From positions 1 through 64,000 of the forward strand of contig JAFGCO010000002.1 of NCBI GenBank assembly GCA_016932575.1: a DNA stretch of 64,000 nucleotides, read 5' to 3'. The notes under the pieces were generated by a model. It made no database searches, was not told the DNA's origin, and saw nothing but the letters and a program-made list of their open reading frames with translations. The stretch comes from a bacterium (lineage in GTDB: Bacteria; Zhuqueibacterota; QNDG01; JAFGCO01). Shown here one piece after another: positions 26,034 through 36,113 of the stretch. Numbering within the stretch: position 1 is the first letter of the stretch; each line of letters opens with the position of its first letter. Position numbers and translations under genes: made by a program.

Positions 26034-27620
26034 TTACTTTAGTAAAATCATTTTATTTATATCGACATTGTTATCAACAGATAAAACTGTGAGATATATA
26101 CCGGAACTCAAATGACCGGCATAATAAGTCACACAATGTATTCCTGGCATCTGTTTTCCATGTAATAAAGTAGTGATCCGTCGTCCCAATTCATCATACA
26201 CAGACAGATCAACACGAGCCGCATGATTCAATTCAAAAATGATCTGTGTTGTTGAATTAAAAGGGTTGGGAAAATTCACGATAGAATAATCCCTCGGTAA
26301 CGTTTTAAAATAATCTGCATAGACAATATTACCATTGTTCCAGAGCACGCGATTTTTCCTGATCCATTCATTATTAACTTTTTCATAAATCACAGTTTTT
26401 TTGAGTAAATGGTTCTGAAAAGTATTTTCCTGCTTTTCTTTGTCCTTCCACAATCCATTTTTGATCTGATACAGAACGATTACGGGATCGTCATTTGCAT
26501 CATACTGCGTCAGTTCTTGCTCCACAGCATCCCATCCGTTATTCCAGGTTTGAAATAACCAACTTTTGAGTCGGCATTCATCGTATTTCAGATATTCTCT
26601 CTCTTTTAAATTCCAAATATTATTTTCCCAATAAGAATAAATATGTTCGGTCATGTTGGAGCTGGCATCCCATTCAAATTCATCAAGATTTGTATTCAGC
26701 CAATCAGTCATAATTTTCGGTGTGATCGATGCTTTTCCAATGATGTCGGGATTGATCTGTTTCATAAAGGTTAACACATTTCCCTGCTCATCAAATGTTC
26801 GTAAAATCTGATCGACATCGGTCCAGCCTAAAATGGGATATTTTGTCTGAGCAATTTCTTTGATTGGAAAGCCATAGTCGTCATAATAAAAAAGAATTTG
26901 AAAAGACTCGATCCATTTGTTTTCTATGTACAAGGAAGCGGAATATCGTGTTGGATAATATTCAGTATTATAAGAGAAATTAAATTTTGCGACATTCGTG
27001 ACAGATGTTTTTTCTTTCAGTTCAGCTTTTAAAAGAAGCTCCGTGAGATATGATTTATTGTCGTGGGTCAGATATGCCTCCAATACATTATTCCACATCG
27101 TTCTGCCGGATTTTAATAATCCGGCTCCGGCAGATTGAAAAATCAGTTTTGAGAGCAAGCCCGCTTTGTCTGTTTCACTGATAATTTGTATTTGATCCTG
27201 CCAATCATTTCCATTCCAGATTTGATTCAGGTAATAAAAGTTAGGAATTAAATCCAAGTCGAGGAATGCGTAAAGAATATTTCTCGGATCTTCTGCAGTG
27301 GCTTCCATGGAGCTTTCGAGTTGGTTTAAAAACTCTGTGATGACTTCCGGATCGCTCCCGGTATTGATAATCGTTCGGGATCGATTTATCCATATTCCGG
27401 TTTCCCAGTTTTGATTAATAATTTCAGTAAAATTGTCATACAAAATCTGTGAGTTTTTTTGTTGCGGATGAAGTGATTTTAATCTCACAGTCCTCCTGTC
27501 ATGCGTATGTTCATGAATCAATATCTTATTTTTTATCGGATACACGTTATCAGAAATGTCTCCAAAAATAAGGCCGCAGATAAGCAGCCAAATCAATAAA
27601 ACGGCGGATCTTTCTCGCAT
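26034..27620 (-). CDS. Secreted protein with C-terminal sorting domain, function unknown
   Basis: A 528-residue exported protein. It has a signal peptide (about 1-20), then a long region rich in Trp and Asn with a loose repeat of the type W-N-N-G-W/L (for example NGNDWQDQ, ENNIWNLKERE, WNNGWDAVEQ, KNGLWKDKEK). The last 80 residues hold VNFPNPFNSTTQIIFELN and GIYLTVL, a type IX-like sorting domain. I do not recognise the repeat region as an enzyme. AGGAGA stands seven bases before the ATG. It lies 95 bases after the LptE-like gene. Confidence 0.8.
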   Translation of the reverse strand: MRERSAVLLIWLLICGLIFGDISDNVYPIKNKILIHEHTHDRRTVRLKSLHPQQKNSQILYDNFTEIINQNWETGIWINRSRTIINTGSDPEVITEFLNQLESSMEATAEDPRNILYAFLDLDLIPNFYYLNQIWNGNDWQDQIQIISETDKAGLLSKLIFQSAGAGLLKSGRTMWNNVLEAYLTHDNKSYLTELLLKAELKEKTSVTNVAKFNFSYNTEYYPTRYSASLYIENKWIESFQILFYYDDYGFPIKEIAQTKYPILGWTDVDQILRTFDEQGNVLTFMKQINPDIIGKASITPKIMTDWLNTNLDEFEWDASSNMTEHIYSYWENNIWNLKEREYLKYDECRLKSWLFQTWNNGWDAVEQELTQYDANDDPVIVLYQIKNGLWKDKEKQENTFQNHLLKKTVIYEKVNNEWIRKNRVLWNNGNIVYADYFKTLPRDYSIVNFPNPFNSTTQIIFELNHAARVDLSVYDELGRRITTLLHGKQMPGIHCVTYYAGHLSSGIYLTVLSVDNNVDINKMILLK

Positions 27621-27715
27621 TGGAGAATCTCCTTACGGAAATATTTTATTCATTGTCATTACAGTCTGTTACTGTTTTAAATACCCTGGAAGTATTAAAT
27701 CGCAGATATTTCTTT

Positions 27716-28207
27716 TTACCAGTCTGATATTGTTTTATTGATAATATCTTCTGCAATTTTTTGAACAGCCTCTTTGATTGCATCTTCGCGCATCGATTCA
27801 ATATTATCATAGGTTCCGAAATCTGAAAATGTGCTTTCCCAACGTACTTCGCGTTTGTGTATATCCTCAAATGAAGCCTGAATCGTCAGATTCACCCGAA
27901 AATCAGAAGCAGTTTCATTTGCATTATATTGTCCAACCGGTTCCCTAATGCTCATAATAATGCCGTGAAGCAATGCATCCGAACTTCCAGGATCAGCAAT
28001 TTTTAAAGTATTGTCTGTCCGTATTGCTTCAATGATAAAATCCGTGATCTGGCGATCAATTCCAAATTCAGCAGTTCGATCTTCAAAAAGTGGAATACCA
28101 ACGGTTTTTATATGCGGCGGAAGTGTCGAGCCCTTAAATGAATAGACGCCACATCCAATATGACTTATTGCCAGGGTGAGAAAGCATATTGAAATTATCT
28201 TATTCAA
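27716..28207 (-). CDS. LptE-like LPS-assembly lipoprotein
   Basis: Outer-membrane lipoprotein of 163 residues that would plug LptD in LPS export. It has a signal peptide with lipobox (SHIGC), then GVYSFKGSTLPPHIKTVGIP and FEDRTAEFGID, the N-terminal signature of the LptE group in this part of the tree, and a helical C-terminus. The best start is TTG at 28207, seven bases after AGGAG; the ATG at 28213 is only one base from that site. The ribosome binding site lies within the end of the upstream regulator gene, so the two are coupled. Confidence 0.82.
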   Translation of the reverse strand: MNKIISICFLTLAISHIGCGVYSFKGSTLPPHIKTVGIPLFEDRTAEFGIDRQITDFIIEAIRTDNTLKIADPGSSDALLHGIIMSIREPVGQYNANETASDFRVNLTIQASFEDIHKREVRWESTFSDFGTYDNIESMREDAIKEAVQKIAEDIINKTISDW

Positions 28208-29348
28208 GACCATACTCCTTTAGTTTACGATATAAAGTGCGTTCACCAATCCCAAGAGCTTTGGCAGCCCTGCGTCTGTTATGGCGAAATCGAATCAATG
28301 CTTTTTCAATCTGTTGTTTTTCCAATTCCTGAATGGTTAATATGGGTGTGTCATGATCAATGCTGTTAGGAATAATTTCTTTTCCCGATGGGGTCCAGGA
28401 TGATTGAGCGATAGAGCGTTCATGATATGTAACAACAAGACGTCTTAAATCTTCGAGAGCCACCCGGATATCAAGAAGTGCGCGGTAAATCAACTCGCGT
28501 TCTGCCTGATCAGTGGTCTTGTTGATGACCATCGGCAACTGCTGTTCCATACTTCCAGGTTGCTCCAGATGACGCTGTACAATGGTACCGTCTATAGTCT
28601 GACCTTTTTCAAAAATAATCAACCGTTCTACTATATTACGCAATTCACGAATATTTCCAGGCCAATGATATTCTGAAAGCCGGTACATAGCTTCTTCAGT
28701 AAACTCGGGACACTGAATCCGATTTTCACTGCATATTCTCTCAGCGAAATGTTGTGTTAAAAGTTGTATATCTTCCCGGCGTTTTCGTAATGGTGGTGCG
28801 GACAGATGTACAGCGTTTAACCGGTAGAATAAATCTTTCCTGAATTCATCATGCTTTACTGCCTTTTCAAGATCTTTATTGGATGCGGCAATTACCCGTA
28901 CATCAACCTGAATAGATGTCGATCCACCGACACGCATAAAAGATTGAGATTCTAAAACCCGAAGCAGCTTAACTTGAGTGGATAAAGGCATTTCTCCGAT
29001 CTCATCCAAAAATATCGTCCCGCCGTTTGCAAGTTCAAAGTACCCCTTCCGTGTTTCCAAAGCACCAGTAAATGCGCCTTTGACATGACCGAATAACTCA
29101 CTTTCTAAGATTCCTTCAGGAATGGCGCCGCAGTTCACGTTAATCAGCGGATGGTTTTTTCTTTGACTTAAATGATGAATAGCACGGGCGATCATTTCTT
29201 TTCCGGTTCCGCTTTCTCCGGTAATCAATACGGTGATCTGCGTAGGTGCAACCTGACGAATACTTTCAATCAGCTGCATAAATGCAGAGGATTGTCCTAT
29301 AAAATCCGGCATTTCAGAAATAGGAGTTTTTGTCATTTTGTTACCCAT
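28200..29348 (-). CDS. Sigma-54-dependent activator without receiver domain
   Basis: A 382-residue bacterial enhancer-binding protein. The AAA+ domain (about 14-245) has Walker A GESGTGKE (44-51), the sigma-54 contact loop GAFTGA (91-96) and Walker B TIFLDE (111-116). A Fis-type helix-turn-helix is at the C-terminus ([20 protein letters not shown]). There is no N-terminal sensor domain; an unusual linker of about 80 residues stands before the DNA-binding part. It overlaps lptE. No -24/-12 promoter was found next to it, so its target is unknown. Confidence 0.93.
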   Translation of the reverse strand: MGNKMTKTPISEMPDFIGQSSAFMQLIESIRQVAPTQITVLITGESGTGKEMIARAIHHLSQRKNHPLINVNCGAIPEGILESELFGHVKGAFTGALETRKGYFELANGGTIFLDEIGEMPLSTQVKLLRVLESQSFMRVGGSTSIQVDVRVIAASNKDLEKAVKHDEFRKDLFYRLNAVHLSAPPLRKRREDIQLLTQHFAERICSENRIQCPEFTEEAMYRLSEYHWPGNIRELRNIVERLIIFEKGQTIDGTIVQRHLEQPGSMEQQLPMVINKTTDQAERELIYRALLDIRVALEDLRRLVVTYHERSIAQSSWTPSGKEIIPNSIDHDTPILTIQELEKQQIEKALIRFRHNRRRAAKALGIGERTLYRKLKEYGLE

Positions 29349-29427
29349 TTAAATAGAAATGATCGTATAAGTAATCTAACATGAATCGGCATTAAACAGC
29401 AAAAGAACAAATACAAAGTCTCAATGG

Positions 29428-29456
29428 TTTATGATATTGGATATTATGTTTGTCAA
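29428..29456 (-). promoter_or_regulatory. Promoter for the sigma-54 activator gene
   Basis: On the - strand TTGACA (29456-29451) is followed after 17 bases by CATAAA (29433-29428), a perfect -35 and a 4/6 -10 box. Transcription would start about 70 bases before the ATG at 29348. Confidence 0.55.
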
Positions 29457-29498
29457 TTATGAACTTCATTGGATAAATAGCCAATATACGAATTCCTA

Positions 29499-30251
29499 TC
29501 ACACCTCAATCACATCTCCATCCTTGACAGCACTTACATCAATAACAGGAGATTGAATTGTATAAATGGATGTTTCCAGTTCTGGTGGAATATGTGTAAA
29601 AATGACACGATCGATATTAAGGCGCATCGCAAAATGAATAATATGATCGGGTTTAATGTGCGTACATTCAGACAGCAGGATATGCGTATTTACAGCTGCA
29701 GACCGCAGATACTGAATCTCATCAATATCTGCAGTATATACCAATTTTCTCCCATTTACATCAGTAAAAGCAAAGCTGAACGATTCTGCCGTAATACCGT
29801 GCCTGGAAGCATACTGTTGATACTGTGACACATGTCCATTCTTAACAGCCTCAATTTGAATTTGGTGATCTTTAAAAACGAGCCCTTCCATAATAGGCTT
29901 CAGTTCAAATGTAAAAGGCCATTTTTCTTTAAAAATATTAAAATAAGGAAATATATCCTGAAAACCTGGCAGTACACCTCCAGGGATATATATCACCAGT
30001 GGTTTTTTTCGCTTTGAAATATACATTTGCTGCAGCAAAAGAACCAGTCCTCCTGCGTGATCAGGATGTGTATGACTGATCAGAACGCTATTAATTAGGC
30101 AGGGATCAATATGATACCGGATAATCTGTTTAGAAACCCCATCTCCAGCGTCGATTAAAACTTTAAGGCTTCCGGATTCTAAAAGATAGGCAGATGCGTT
30201 GCGCTGGGGTACAGGTTCTCCGGATGATGATCCTAAAACCCGGATTTTCAC
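29499..30251 (-). CDS. MBL-fold metallohydrolase, RNase Z-like
   Basis: A 250-residue metallo-beta-lactamase-fold enzyme. The metal site motif is SHTHPDHAGGL (near 58), with later ligands in LLSECTH and FTHIPPE. The N-terminus MKIRVLGSSSGEPVPQRNAS is typical of the RNase Z / arylsulfatase-like branch. Without the full RNase Z arm it may be a general phosphodiesterase or esterase. It starts with GTG, which overlaps the TGA of the epimerase gene, so the two are translated together. Confidence 0.85.
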   Translation of the reverse strand: MKIRVLGSSSGEPVPQRNASAYLLESGSLKVLIDAGDGVSKQIIRYHIDPCLINSVLISHTHPDHAGGLVLLLQQMYISKRKKPLVIYIPGGVLPGFQDIFPYFNIFKEKWPFTFELKPIMEGLVFKDHQIQIEAVKNGHVSQYQQYASRHGITAESFSFAFTDVNGRKLVYTADIDEIQYLRSAAVNTHILLSECTHIKPDHIIHFAMRLNIDRVIFTHIPPELETSIYTIQSPVIDVSAVKDGDVIEV

Positions 30252-31171
30252 GAATTTTTATCCTTAAAAAATGCAACCGTCCTTTTTAAACCCTCATTCA
30301 ATGCCATCTCCGGTTCCCATCCCAATTTCTCCCTGGCTTTTTGATAACTGATAACACTCCGCCTTTGTTCTCCTCCTTTGGGGGGACCATGATTCTCTTT
30401 GGCCTGTTGTCCGGTCAACTGGTTCAGTTCGTTGAAAATTTTATTTACATCCGTTTCTATTGCTGTGCCAATATTGAAAATATCATTTTCCTTATAGTTC
30501 AGAGCAGATAAGTTCGCTCTTGCCACATCGCCTACATATACATAATCACGGGTTTGTTTGCCATCACCATTTATGACCGGCTCTCCTCCGGACAGCAATT
30601 TTTTCGAAAATATGGCAACAACACCGGCTTCACCATGTGGATTTTGTCTTGGACCATATACATTGGCGTATCGAAGAATCACATAGCCAAGGCCAAATTC
30701 ATTGGCAAAATAATAGAGATACTTCTCAACACATAATTTGGTAATGCCGTATGGTGATACAGGACGTGTTGGATGCGTTTCATCACAGGGATGCTTATTC
30801 TGATCACCATAGATCGCACCCCCCGTGGATGCAAACAATACTTTTTTTACATGATTTTGAACGCAATTCTGTAAAATATTCAATGTTCCCTTCACATTGA
30901 CATCGGCATCGAACATGGGATCTTCCACGGATTTTCGTACATCCATCTGTGCGGCCTGATGGCAGACGACATCAATTTTTTCAAGTTTAAAAACTTTACT
31001 CAATGTCTCAGATCGAATATCCATCAAATAGAATTTGGCTTCGGGATTGACGTTTTCCATGCAACCCATGAGTAAATTATCGACAATAACCACTTCATGT
31101 CCATCATGAATAAATGCATCCGCCAGATGCGATCCAATAAATCCGGCTCCTCCAGTAATCAAGATTTTCAA
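30248..31171 (-). CDS. NAD-dependent sugar epimerase/dehydratase (UDP-glucose 4-epimerase-like)
   Basis: Short-chain dehydrogenase of the extended type, 307 residues. The NAD motif is TGGAGFIGSHLAD, the catalytic Ser/Tyr/Lys are in FASTGGAIYGD and SPYGITK, and RYANVYGPRQNPHGEAG and YVGDVARANL are typical of nucleotide-sugar epimerases. It probably supplies sugars for LPS or capsule. The start is TTG at 31171, seven bases after AAGGAG; the longer frame to 31228 has no such site. The MBL gene overlaps its end. Confidence 0.92.
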   Translation of the reverse strand: MKILITGGAGFIGSHLADAFIHDGHEVVIVDNLLMGCMENVNPEAKFYLMDIRSETLSKVFKLEKIDVVCHQAAQMDVRKSVEDPMFDADVNVKGTLNILQNCVQNHVKKVLFASTGGAIYGDQNKHPCDETHPTRPVSPYGITKLCVEKYLYYFANEFGLGYVILRYANVYGPRQNPHGEAGVVAIFSKKLLSGGEPVINGDGKQTRDYVYVGDVARANLSALNYKENDIFNIGTAIETDVNKIFNELNQLTGQQAKENHGPPKGGEQRRSVISYQKAREKLGWEPEMALNEGLKRTVAFFKDKNS

Positions 31172-31346
31172 ACGTATTCTCCTTTTCCGATTAAATCTGT
31201 CCGCTGTGTTATGATTTATATATACCAAATCTTGAAAACGCTGATATTTTTATAAACATAACATATTTATTATTTAAAGACTGTCCCTAAATAAAAACAT
31301 TCATCCCTTATACGTTTTTTATTCCATCGACAGAAAATAAGCGTGT

Positions 31347-32249
31347 TTATCTGCGAATCACCCCGTTCCTCAGAGTGCCCAATCCGCTGATTGTAATTTC
31401 TATCTTGTCGCCATGCTGAATGGAACCAACGCCAGCCGGTGTTCCTGTTGCAATGATGTCTCCGGGATTTAAGGTCATGAATTTGGAAATCTCAGTAATT
31501 ATTTCAGGAATTTTAAACATCATTAATTTAGTGTTTGCTTTTTGTTTCACCTGCCCGTTGACTGACAATTGAATATCAAGTTTTTGCGGATCTTCTATGG
31601 CATCCACCGGAACCATATATGGACCAACAGGACAAAATGTATCCAGGCTTTTCGATCGAAACCATGGATTCTGTTTTAACAAATCTTTTTTCTGCATGGA
31701 TCGAGCAGTGACATCATTTACAATTGTATATCCAGCGAGATACATCAACGCATCATCAGCAGGAACACAATATGCATTTTTTCCGATAATAAGTCCAAGT
31801 TCCGCTTCATAATCGACCTGACCTTCGACCCATTCCGGGATCACAATATCTGCTTCATGCGGAATCATAGCAGTGGGCGCTTTAGAAAAAAAGCAGAGCT
31901 CGTCGGGCATATCGTGTTTTAATTCTTTTACATGTTCGGCATAGTTTCGGCCGATTGCGATTATTTTTGAAGGACGGGAAATAGGGACATCGAATTTCAG
32001 TTCTTCAGTCAAACGAAGCTTTTCAACTTTTGAGCGTACCCATTGATCTTCAAATATTTTCTCCACTGTTTGTGCAGAAGCGTAGCCCATTTCAACCAAT
32101 ACTTGAAGAAATCCGAACGAGATTGGATCAGACACATGCTTCATGTGCTGATAAATATCAAAAGCCTGCGTCAAATCAAGAATGCCTTCAATGGTCTCAA
32201 CACCAATACGCATTCGATTGTCCTGTGTAATATATGAAAAAAGCTTCAA
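31347..32249 (-). CDS. Fumarylacetoacetate hydrolase (FAH) family protein
   Basis: A 300-residue enzyme of the FAH superfamily, which cleaves or decarboxylates 2-keto acids. It has IAIGRNYAEHVKEL, the metal-binding EAELGLIIG, GYTIVNDVTARSMQ, and TGTPAGVGSI, the standard FAH blocks, behind a small N-terminal domain. Members act on acylpyruvates or oxaloacetate; the substrate here is open. The start is taken as TTG at 32249, preceded by AAGGGGG. It appears to be a single gene. Confidence 0.9.
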   Translation of the reverse strand: MKLFSYITQDNRMRIGVETIEGILDLTQAFDIYQHMKHVSDPISFGFLQVLVEMGYASAQTVEKIFEDQWVRSKVEKLRLTEELKFDVPISRPSKIIAIGRNYAEHVKELKHDMPDELCFFSKAPTAMIPHEADIVIPEWVEGQVDYEAELGLIIGKNAYCVPADDALMYLAGYTIVNDVTARSMQKKDLLKQNPWFRSKSLDTFCPVGPYMVPVDAIEDPQKLDIQLSVNGQVKQKANTKLMMFKIPEIITEISKFMTLNPGDIIATGTPAGVGSIQHGDKIEITISGLGTLRNGVIRR

Positions 32250-32544
32250 GTGTACCCCCTTTTTTTCACAATGAATCCTGTTACATATTTTAATCATTAC
32301 ATATAATTTATGCAAGCGATAAATGCCATTTTGGCATTATAACCATAATAATCAATCGAAATTATTGTCAGAGTGGCGGAAGCAATCGCTCATCAGCAAA
32401 TACAGCAGACGCCTGACGCATGGTGTCCATTTTAAGATAGCCAGATCAAAAAGCATAACAGAATAAGCTGGTTTAAAAAAAAAAAATGGTTATCTTTAAA
32501 TAATAACAATATATTCGAATATAATAGCATTTAAAGGATCCTCT
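32250..32544. other. Divergent intergenic region with a hairpin
   Basis: The 295 bases between the FAH gene and the DUF72 gene must hold both promoters. AATGCC (32322-32327) pairs with GGCATT (32333-32338). A run of twelve A is near 32475-32486. Nothing else is recognised. Confidence 0.5.
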
Positions 32545-33438
32545 GTGAATCATTTCCTGAAAAATATCCGAATCGGTCCTGCAGGATGGAATTATAAAGA
32601 CTGGTACGGCATTGTTTATCCGGAAAATCCCGGCAAAGGATTCAAGGAACTGGATTTTATCGCCAAATATTTCGATATGGCGGAAATCAATTCCACTTTT
32701 TATCATCCGGCCAATGTATATATGAGTTATGCATGGGTAAAAAAAGTATCACATAATCCCAACTTTAAATTCACAGCCAAATTATGGCAGCGATTTACGC
32801 ATGACCGTGCTCCCTATTCACAGGAAGAAATTGACAAAGTCAGGCAGGGCATGGATCCGCTCGCGGAAGCGGGACTTCTGGGTGCTGTACTGTTTCAATT
32901 TCCCTGGAGCTATAAAAACAGCGAAGAAAATCGCGAATGGCTTTCCGGATTGATTGATACATTCTGCGAGTATCCTTTGGTTATTGAAATCCGTCATAAG
33001 AGTTGGGATGTATCTGCATTCTATGATATGCTTGATAAACAAAATGTGGGATTTGCAGCAATTGATCAACCTGTTATTGGTGAATCGATTGATTTCAAGC
33101 CCATTCGTACCGGAACAGTCGGTTATATTCGAATGCACGGACGAAATTATCAAAGCTGGTTTCCTAAAAAAGGAGAAAAACAAACCGGCTTTGCCAGATA
33201 TGATTATTTATACACAGAGGACGAAATTAAAATCATTTCGAAAACCGTCAAAACCATTGCCGAGGGTGCAAAAGAAACCTATGTGGTGCAAAATAACCAC
33301 CCTCGCGGTCAGGCCGTAGCCAATGCCGCCCAGATCCGGGCCGACCTGGGAGAAGCGATGATACAATTACCGGAAACCCTGATTGCTCGTTATCCGCAGT
33401 TGAGAGGGATTTCGAAAGCTGAAGAGCATGAACATTAA
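32545..33438 (+). CDS. DUF72 domain protein
   Basis: A 297-residue TIM-barrel-like protein of the DUF72 family (YecE type), whose role is not known. IRIGPAGWNYKDWYG and FDMAEINSTFYHP at the start, VIEIRHKSW in the middle and RMHGRN near 195 are the family marks. It starts with GTG at 32545 after AAAGGATC. It appears to be alone, and is convergent with ablB across a repeat-rich gap. Confidence 0.9.
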   Translation: MNHFLKNIRIGPAGWNYKDWYGIVYPENPGKGFKELDFIAKYFDMAEINSTFYHPANVYMSYAWVKKVSHNPNFKFTAKLWQRFTHDRAPYSQEEIDKVRQGMDPLAEAGLLGAVLFQFPWSYKNSEENREWLSGLIDTFCEYPLVIEIRHKSWDVSAFYDMLDKQNVGFAAIDQPVIGESIDFKPIRTGTVGYIRMHGRNYQSWFPKKGEKQTGFARYDYLYTEDEIKIISKTVKTIAEGAKETYVVQNNHPRGQAVANAAQIRADLGEAMIQLPETLIARYPQLRGISKAEEHEH

Positions 33439-33463
33439 AAAAATCCTAAGACGGTATTAAAAA

Positions 33464-33495
33464 AACCCTGTCGGGTTCGGAACCCTGACTGGGTT
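33464..33495 (+). repeat. 32-bp imperfect palindrome of AACCC/GGGTT units
   Basis: Two hairpin units, AACCC-TGTC-GGGTT and AACCC-TGACT-GGGTT, are joined by CGG. The whole 32 bases also pair with themselves. It follows the DUF72 stop by 25 bases and is trailed by GATTTTC, so it may end that transcript. It resembles dispersed REP-like palindromes that I recall from related genomes; only one copy is in this window. Confidence 0.6.
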
Positions 33496-33580
33496 GATTT
33501 TCAAACCAATGCATTCAATTTCTGAAACCATTGTTACTATTTTCTTCTCAGAAGTGCATACACTTGCCTTACTCCCTATG

Positions 33581-33649
33581 TAACATTATGGATGTTAACC
33601 CTACCACCCGTCCGCAACATCACGGATGTTGTACTCCAAAATTTGGAGT
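33581..33649. repeat. Cluster of three small palindromes
   Basis: In the gap between two convergent genes there are AACAT/ATGTT (33581-33595), CAACATC-ACG-GATGTTG (33615-33631) and ACTCCAAA-A-TTTGGAGT (33633-33649). The last two are perfect. The motif ACATC/GATGT occurs in both of the first two. This looks like a degenerate REP-type element rather than a gene. The rest of 33439-33799 holds nothing I can name. Confidence 0.55.
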
Positions 33650-33799
33650 TAAATATATCCTCGATATTTCACGAACAGCACATGCATCAGTTGAGAGCTA
33701 ATAATCTTGTATTGTGAAATATTGTCTGCTTGAACCGGCCCGGGCTTACCGGTGGATTATATGGATAAGGAATTATACGAAAATCGAATAGGTCACGAA

Positions 33800-34651
33800 T
33801 CACCGGACAATCAATCGTTTGTACCAGATATTCATACTTTCTATTTTCCCTGAAATATTGGTGTTATTGATCAAAGTGCCTGAAAAACGGTATCCGTTCT
33901 TGGCGAAAGTGATATTCATGCCGGCTGAAAGCGCCCGGGCGATGGTGTAAAGTGTGAAAACTCCACGGTCCCTCATTTCCTGCTCCATCACCTGCAAAAG
34001 CGCCGAAGAAATACTTTTACCTCGGTATTTTGGCAAAGTGGCAAAATCAGTCATTTCTGCGTTCTTTTCTTTCAGGTCCATTTCAGCAGAAGATGCAGCC
34101 ACCAGCCTGTTTTGATCATACATACCAAAATAAATAATATGACTTTTCATGGTTTTCCGGATGTATTTGGGATCATAAATCGGAAACGGATAGGATTGAA
34201 AAACCGTCTGGTAAATATTCGCCAGATCTTCGGAATCGCCCGGATTGCATAGACGCATGGTTAATCCCGATTTAATTGTTGCCTTTGACGGAGATAGATT
34301 TCGTCTAATCAGTGCTTTCTTTAGGTCATCAATAATTAAGGAAGCATGCGATTCCTGGATCATTTCTCGTTTTGGATCTATAAATTTGGACATAAAAAAG
34401 ATATCCCCTTCTCCATGATAAAAAGCGGGAATAAATGCTTCCTGAACATATCCACGATTTCTCAGGCCGGCATAGGCCCATGCCGGTACTTTTGTAAATA
34501 TTTTCGTGTATCCCCGGGATTGAACGAGTGACTCAATTTTTTCCATAATATCAGGATAATCGGAATGAGCCAGTTTGATCAGGTAAATCCGCTGATTGAG
34601 CGGACCATGCTGAATCCATGATTTACCGATTTTTTCCATTTGATCAGCCAT
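33800..34651 (-). CDS. ablB: Beta-lysine N6-acetyltransferase
   Basis: GNAT acetyltransferase of 283 residues that acetylates beta-lysine to give the osmolyte N-epsilon-acetyl-beta-lysine. The AblB family N-terminus is visible (SWIQHGPLNQRIYLIKL, KIFTKVPAWA, GYVQEAFIPAFYHGEGD), followed by a GNAT domain (about 135-283) with DFATLPKYRGKSISSALL as the acetyl-CoA loop. AGGTG stands before the ATG, which overlaps the end of the symporter gene by eight bases. Context with ablA makes the call strong. Confidence 0.92.
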   Translation of the reverse strand: MADQMEKIGKSWIQHGPLNQRIYLIKLAHSDYPDIMEKIESLVQSRGYTKIFTKVPAWAYAGLRNRGYVQEAFIPAFYHGEGDIFFMSKFIDPKREMIQESHASLIIDDLKKALIRRNLSPSKATIKSGLTMRLCNPGDSEDLANIYQTVFQSYPFPIYDPKYIRKTMKSHIIYFGMYDQNRLVAASSAEMDLKEKNAEMTDFATLPKYRGKSISSALLQVMEQEMRDRGVFTLYTIARALSAGMNITFAKNGYRFSGTLINNTNISGKIESMNIWYKRLIVR

Positions 34652-36113
34652 GTTTCACCTGCCTCTCGTATCGGATCCATGAAACAGGAAAAAAGATGAG
34701 TACCGAAAATCCAATCCCGAAAATACTGGGATCCAGATTCATTGGTAAAGACAAATTTGTAAAAATCAGAAAAAGGGTCAACCCACCACCGGAAAACATA
34801 GACAGAAAAGCGGCTGTCGAATCACTTTTTTTCCAGAAATAAGCGCCAAGTGTCGGAACCACCAAACCGGATACCATAAACGCATAGGCATGTAAAATAA
34901 TTTCAAGTACCGTATTAAAGGAAGCGGCAATCCATACAGCGATGACGCCAATGATCAGGGTTATGAACTGTGACCAGTGCATCAGAGACTTGTCGGATTG
35001 ATTCCGGAGTATATACCGTTCAAGCACATCATTGACCCAGTTTCCAGATGAGGCGATAAGGCAACTGTCCGCAGTCGACATGATCGCAGAAAAGTATGCG
35101 GCGACAACAATCCCTCGAATGCCGACCGGCAGTACTTTGGCCAGTACCATAGGCAGGCCCATTTCCGCTTCGGTTTCCGGGAAAAAAATACGTGCGGCCA
35201 TACCAAGAAAAACACCAAGAAACGCCATCAATGGATATTCCAGCAGACCGGCGAGGAAAAAGGCTTTCTGAGCATTCTTTGTGTTTCTGGAAGCATAGAT
35301 ACGCTGATATAACGTCATGGCCACAAACCATACCGGGACAATGGTAACAAACCAATTGATCCATTTAACGGGAGAAATATGTGTCAATTGAAAAAAGGAA
35401 GCTGGCAGCTTGGCAGTCAAAACGGACCATCCCTGTGAGAAATATTCAAAGGATAAATCAGAAACGGCTCCGGACCATCCTCCTAATTTAAAAAATGTGA
35501 ATGGAATGCCAAATAAAAACAAGCCGCTTAAAAGGATAAACCACTGAACCGTATCCGTATAAATCACTGCTTTTAATCCGCCCAAAACCGTATATAATAA
35601 AATCACACCTGCCATTAAAAACAGGGACATGTGAATCGGATTCATAAGAGTGATATCTGAAAAAACTGTCCCTGCTGCTAATTTGGCTCCTGCCAGTATT
35701 TGGGCCCCGGTAAATCCGAGATATCCAAGTCCGGAAATGACAGACGCTGTAATCGCGACCTTTGCGCTGTACCGGTGAAGCAAAAAATCAGGATACGTTA
35801 AGAATCTATGTTTTTCATCCAGTTTTTTAATCCTTGGAATAATAAGGATTGCCACCATCCATGCACCCACCAGACCGCTGAAAAGCAGCCAGCTGCCCGA
35901 TAATCCCATCAAAAAACCGAGCCCACCGAGTCCGATTGAAAAGCCTCCTCCAACATCGGTAGCAACCAAAGAGAATCCAATATGTTCCCAGGAAATCTGC
36001 CTCCCTCCTACAAAATAATCCTCACGTGTTTTGTTTTTAAAATAAAAATAAGCACCAATTGTCAAAACAGTAACAAAATAAGTTCCGAAAATCAGATAAT
36101 CAATCAGGTTCAT
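34644..36113 (-). CDS. Sodium:solute symporter (SSS family)
   Basis: Inner-membrane transporter of 489 residues with about 13 helices. The SSS pattern is clear: [47 protein letters not shown] and [15 protein letters not shown]. Relatives carry proline, pantothenate, sugars or amino acids with sodium. The gene is locked between ablA and ablB by overlaps on both sides (ATGA with ablA), so it probably serves the same osmolyte pathway, for example by bringing in lysine or recovering a compatible solute. The substrate is inference. Confidence 0.92.
   Translation of the reverse strand: MNLIDYLIFGTYFVTVLTIGAYFYFKNKTREDYFVGGRQISWEHIGFSLVATDVGGGFSIGLGGLGFLMGLSGSWLLFSGLVGAWMVAILIIPRIKKLDEKHRFLTYPDFLLHRYSAKVAITASVISGLGYLGFTGAQILAGAKLAAGTVFSDITLMNPIHMSLFLMAGVILLYTVLGGLKAVIYTDTVQWFILLSGLFLFGIPFTFFKLGGWSGAVSDLSFEYFSQGWSVLTAKLPASFFQLTHISPVKWINWFVTIVPVWFVAMTLYQRIYASRNTKNAQKAFFLAGLLEYPLMAFLGVFLGMAARIFFPETEAEMGLPMVLAKVLPVGIRGIVVAAYFSAIMSTADSCLIASSGNWVNDVLERYILRNQSDKSLMHWSQFITLIIGVIAVWIAASFNTVLEIILHAYAFMVSGLVVPTLGAYFWKKSDSTAAFLSMFSGGGLTLFLIFTNLSLPMNLDPSIFGIGFSVLIFFPVSWIRYERQVKHG

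Noticed and set aside
32322-32338. AATGCC/GGCATT hairpin as a terminator
   Set aside because: It stands upstream of both divergent genes and has no T run, so it is more likely an operator or chance.
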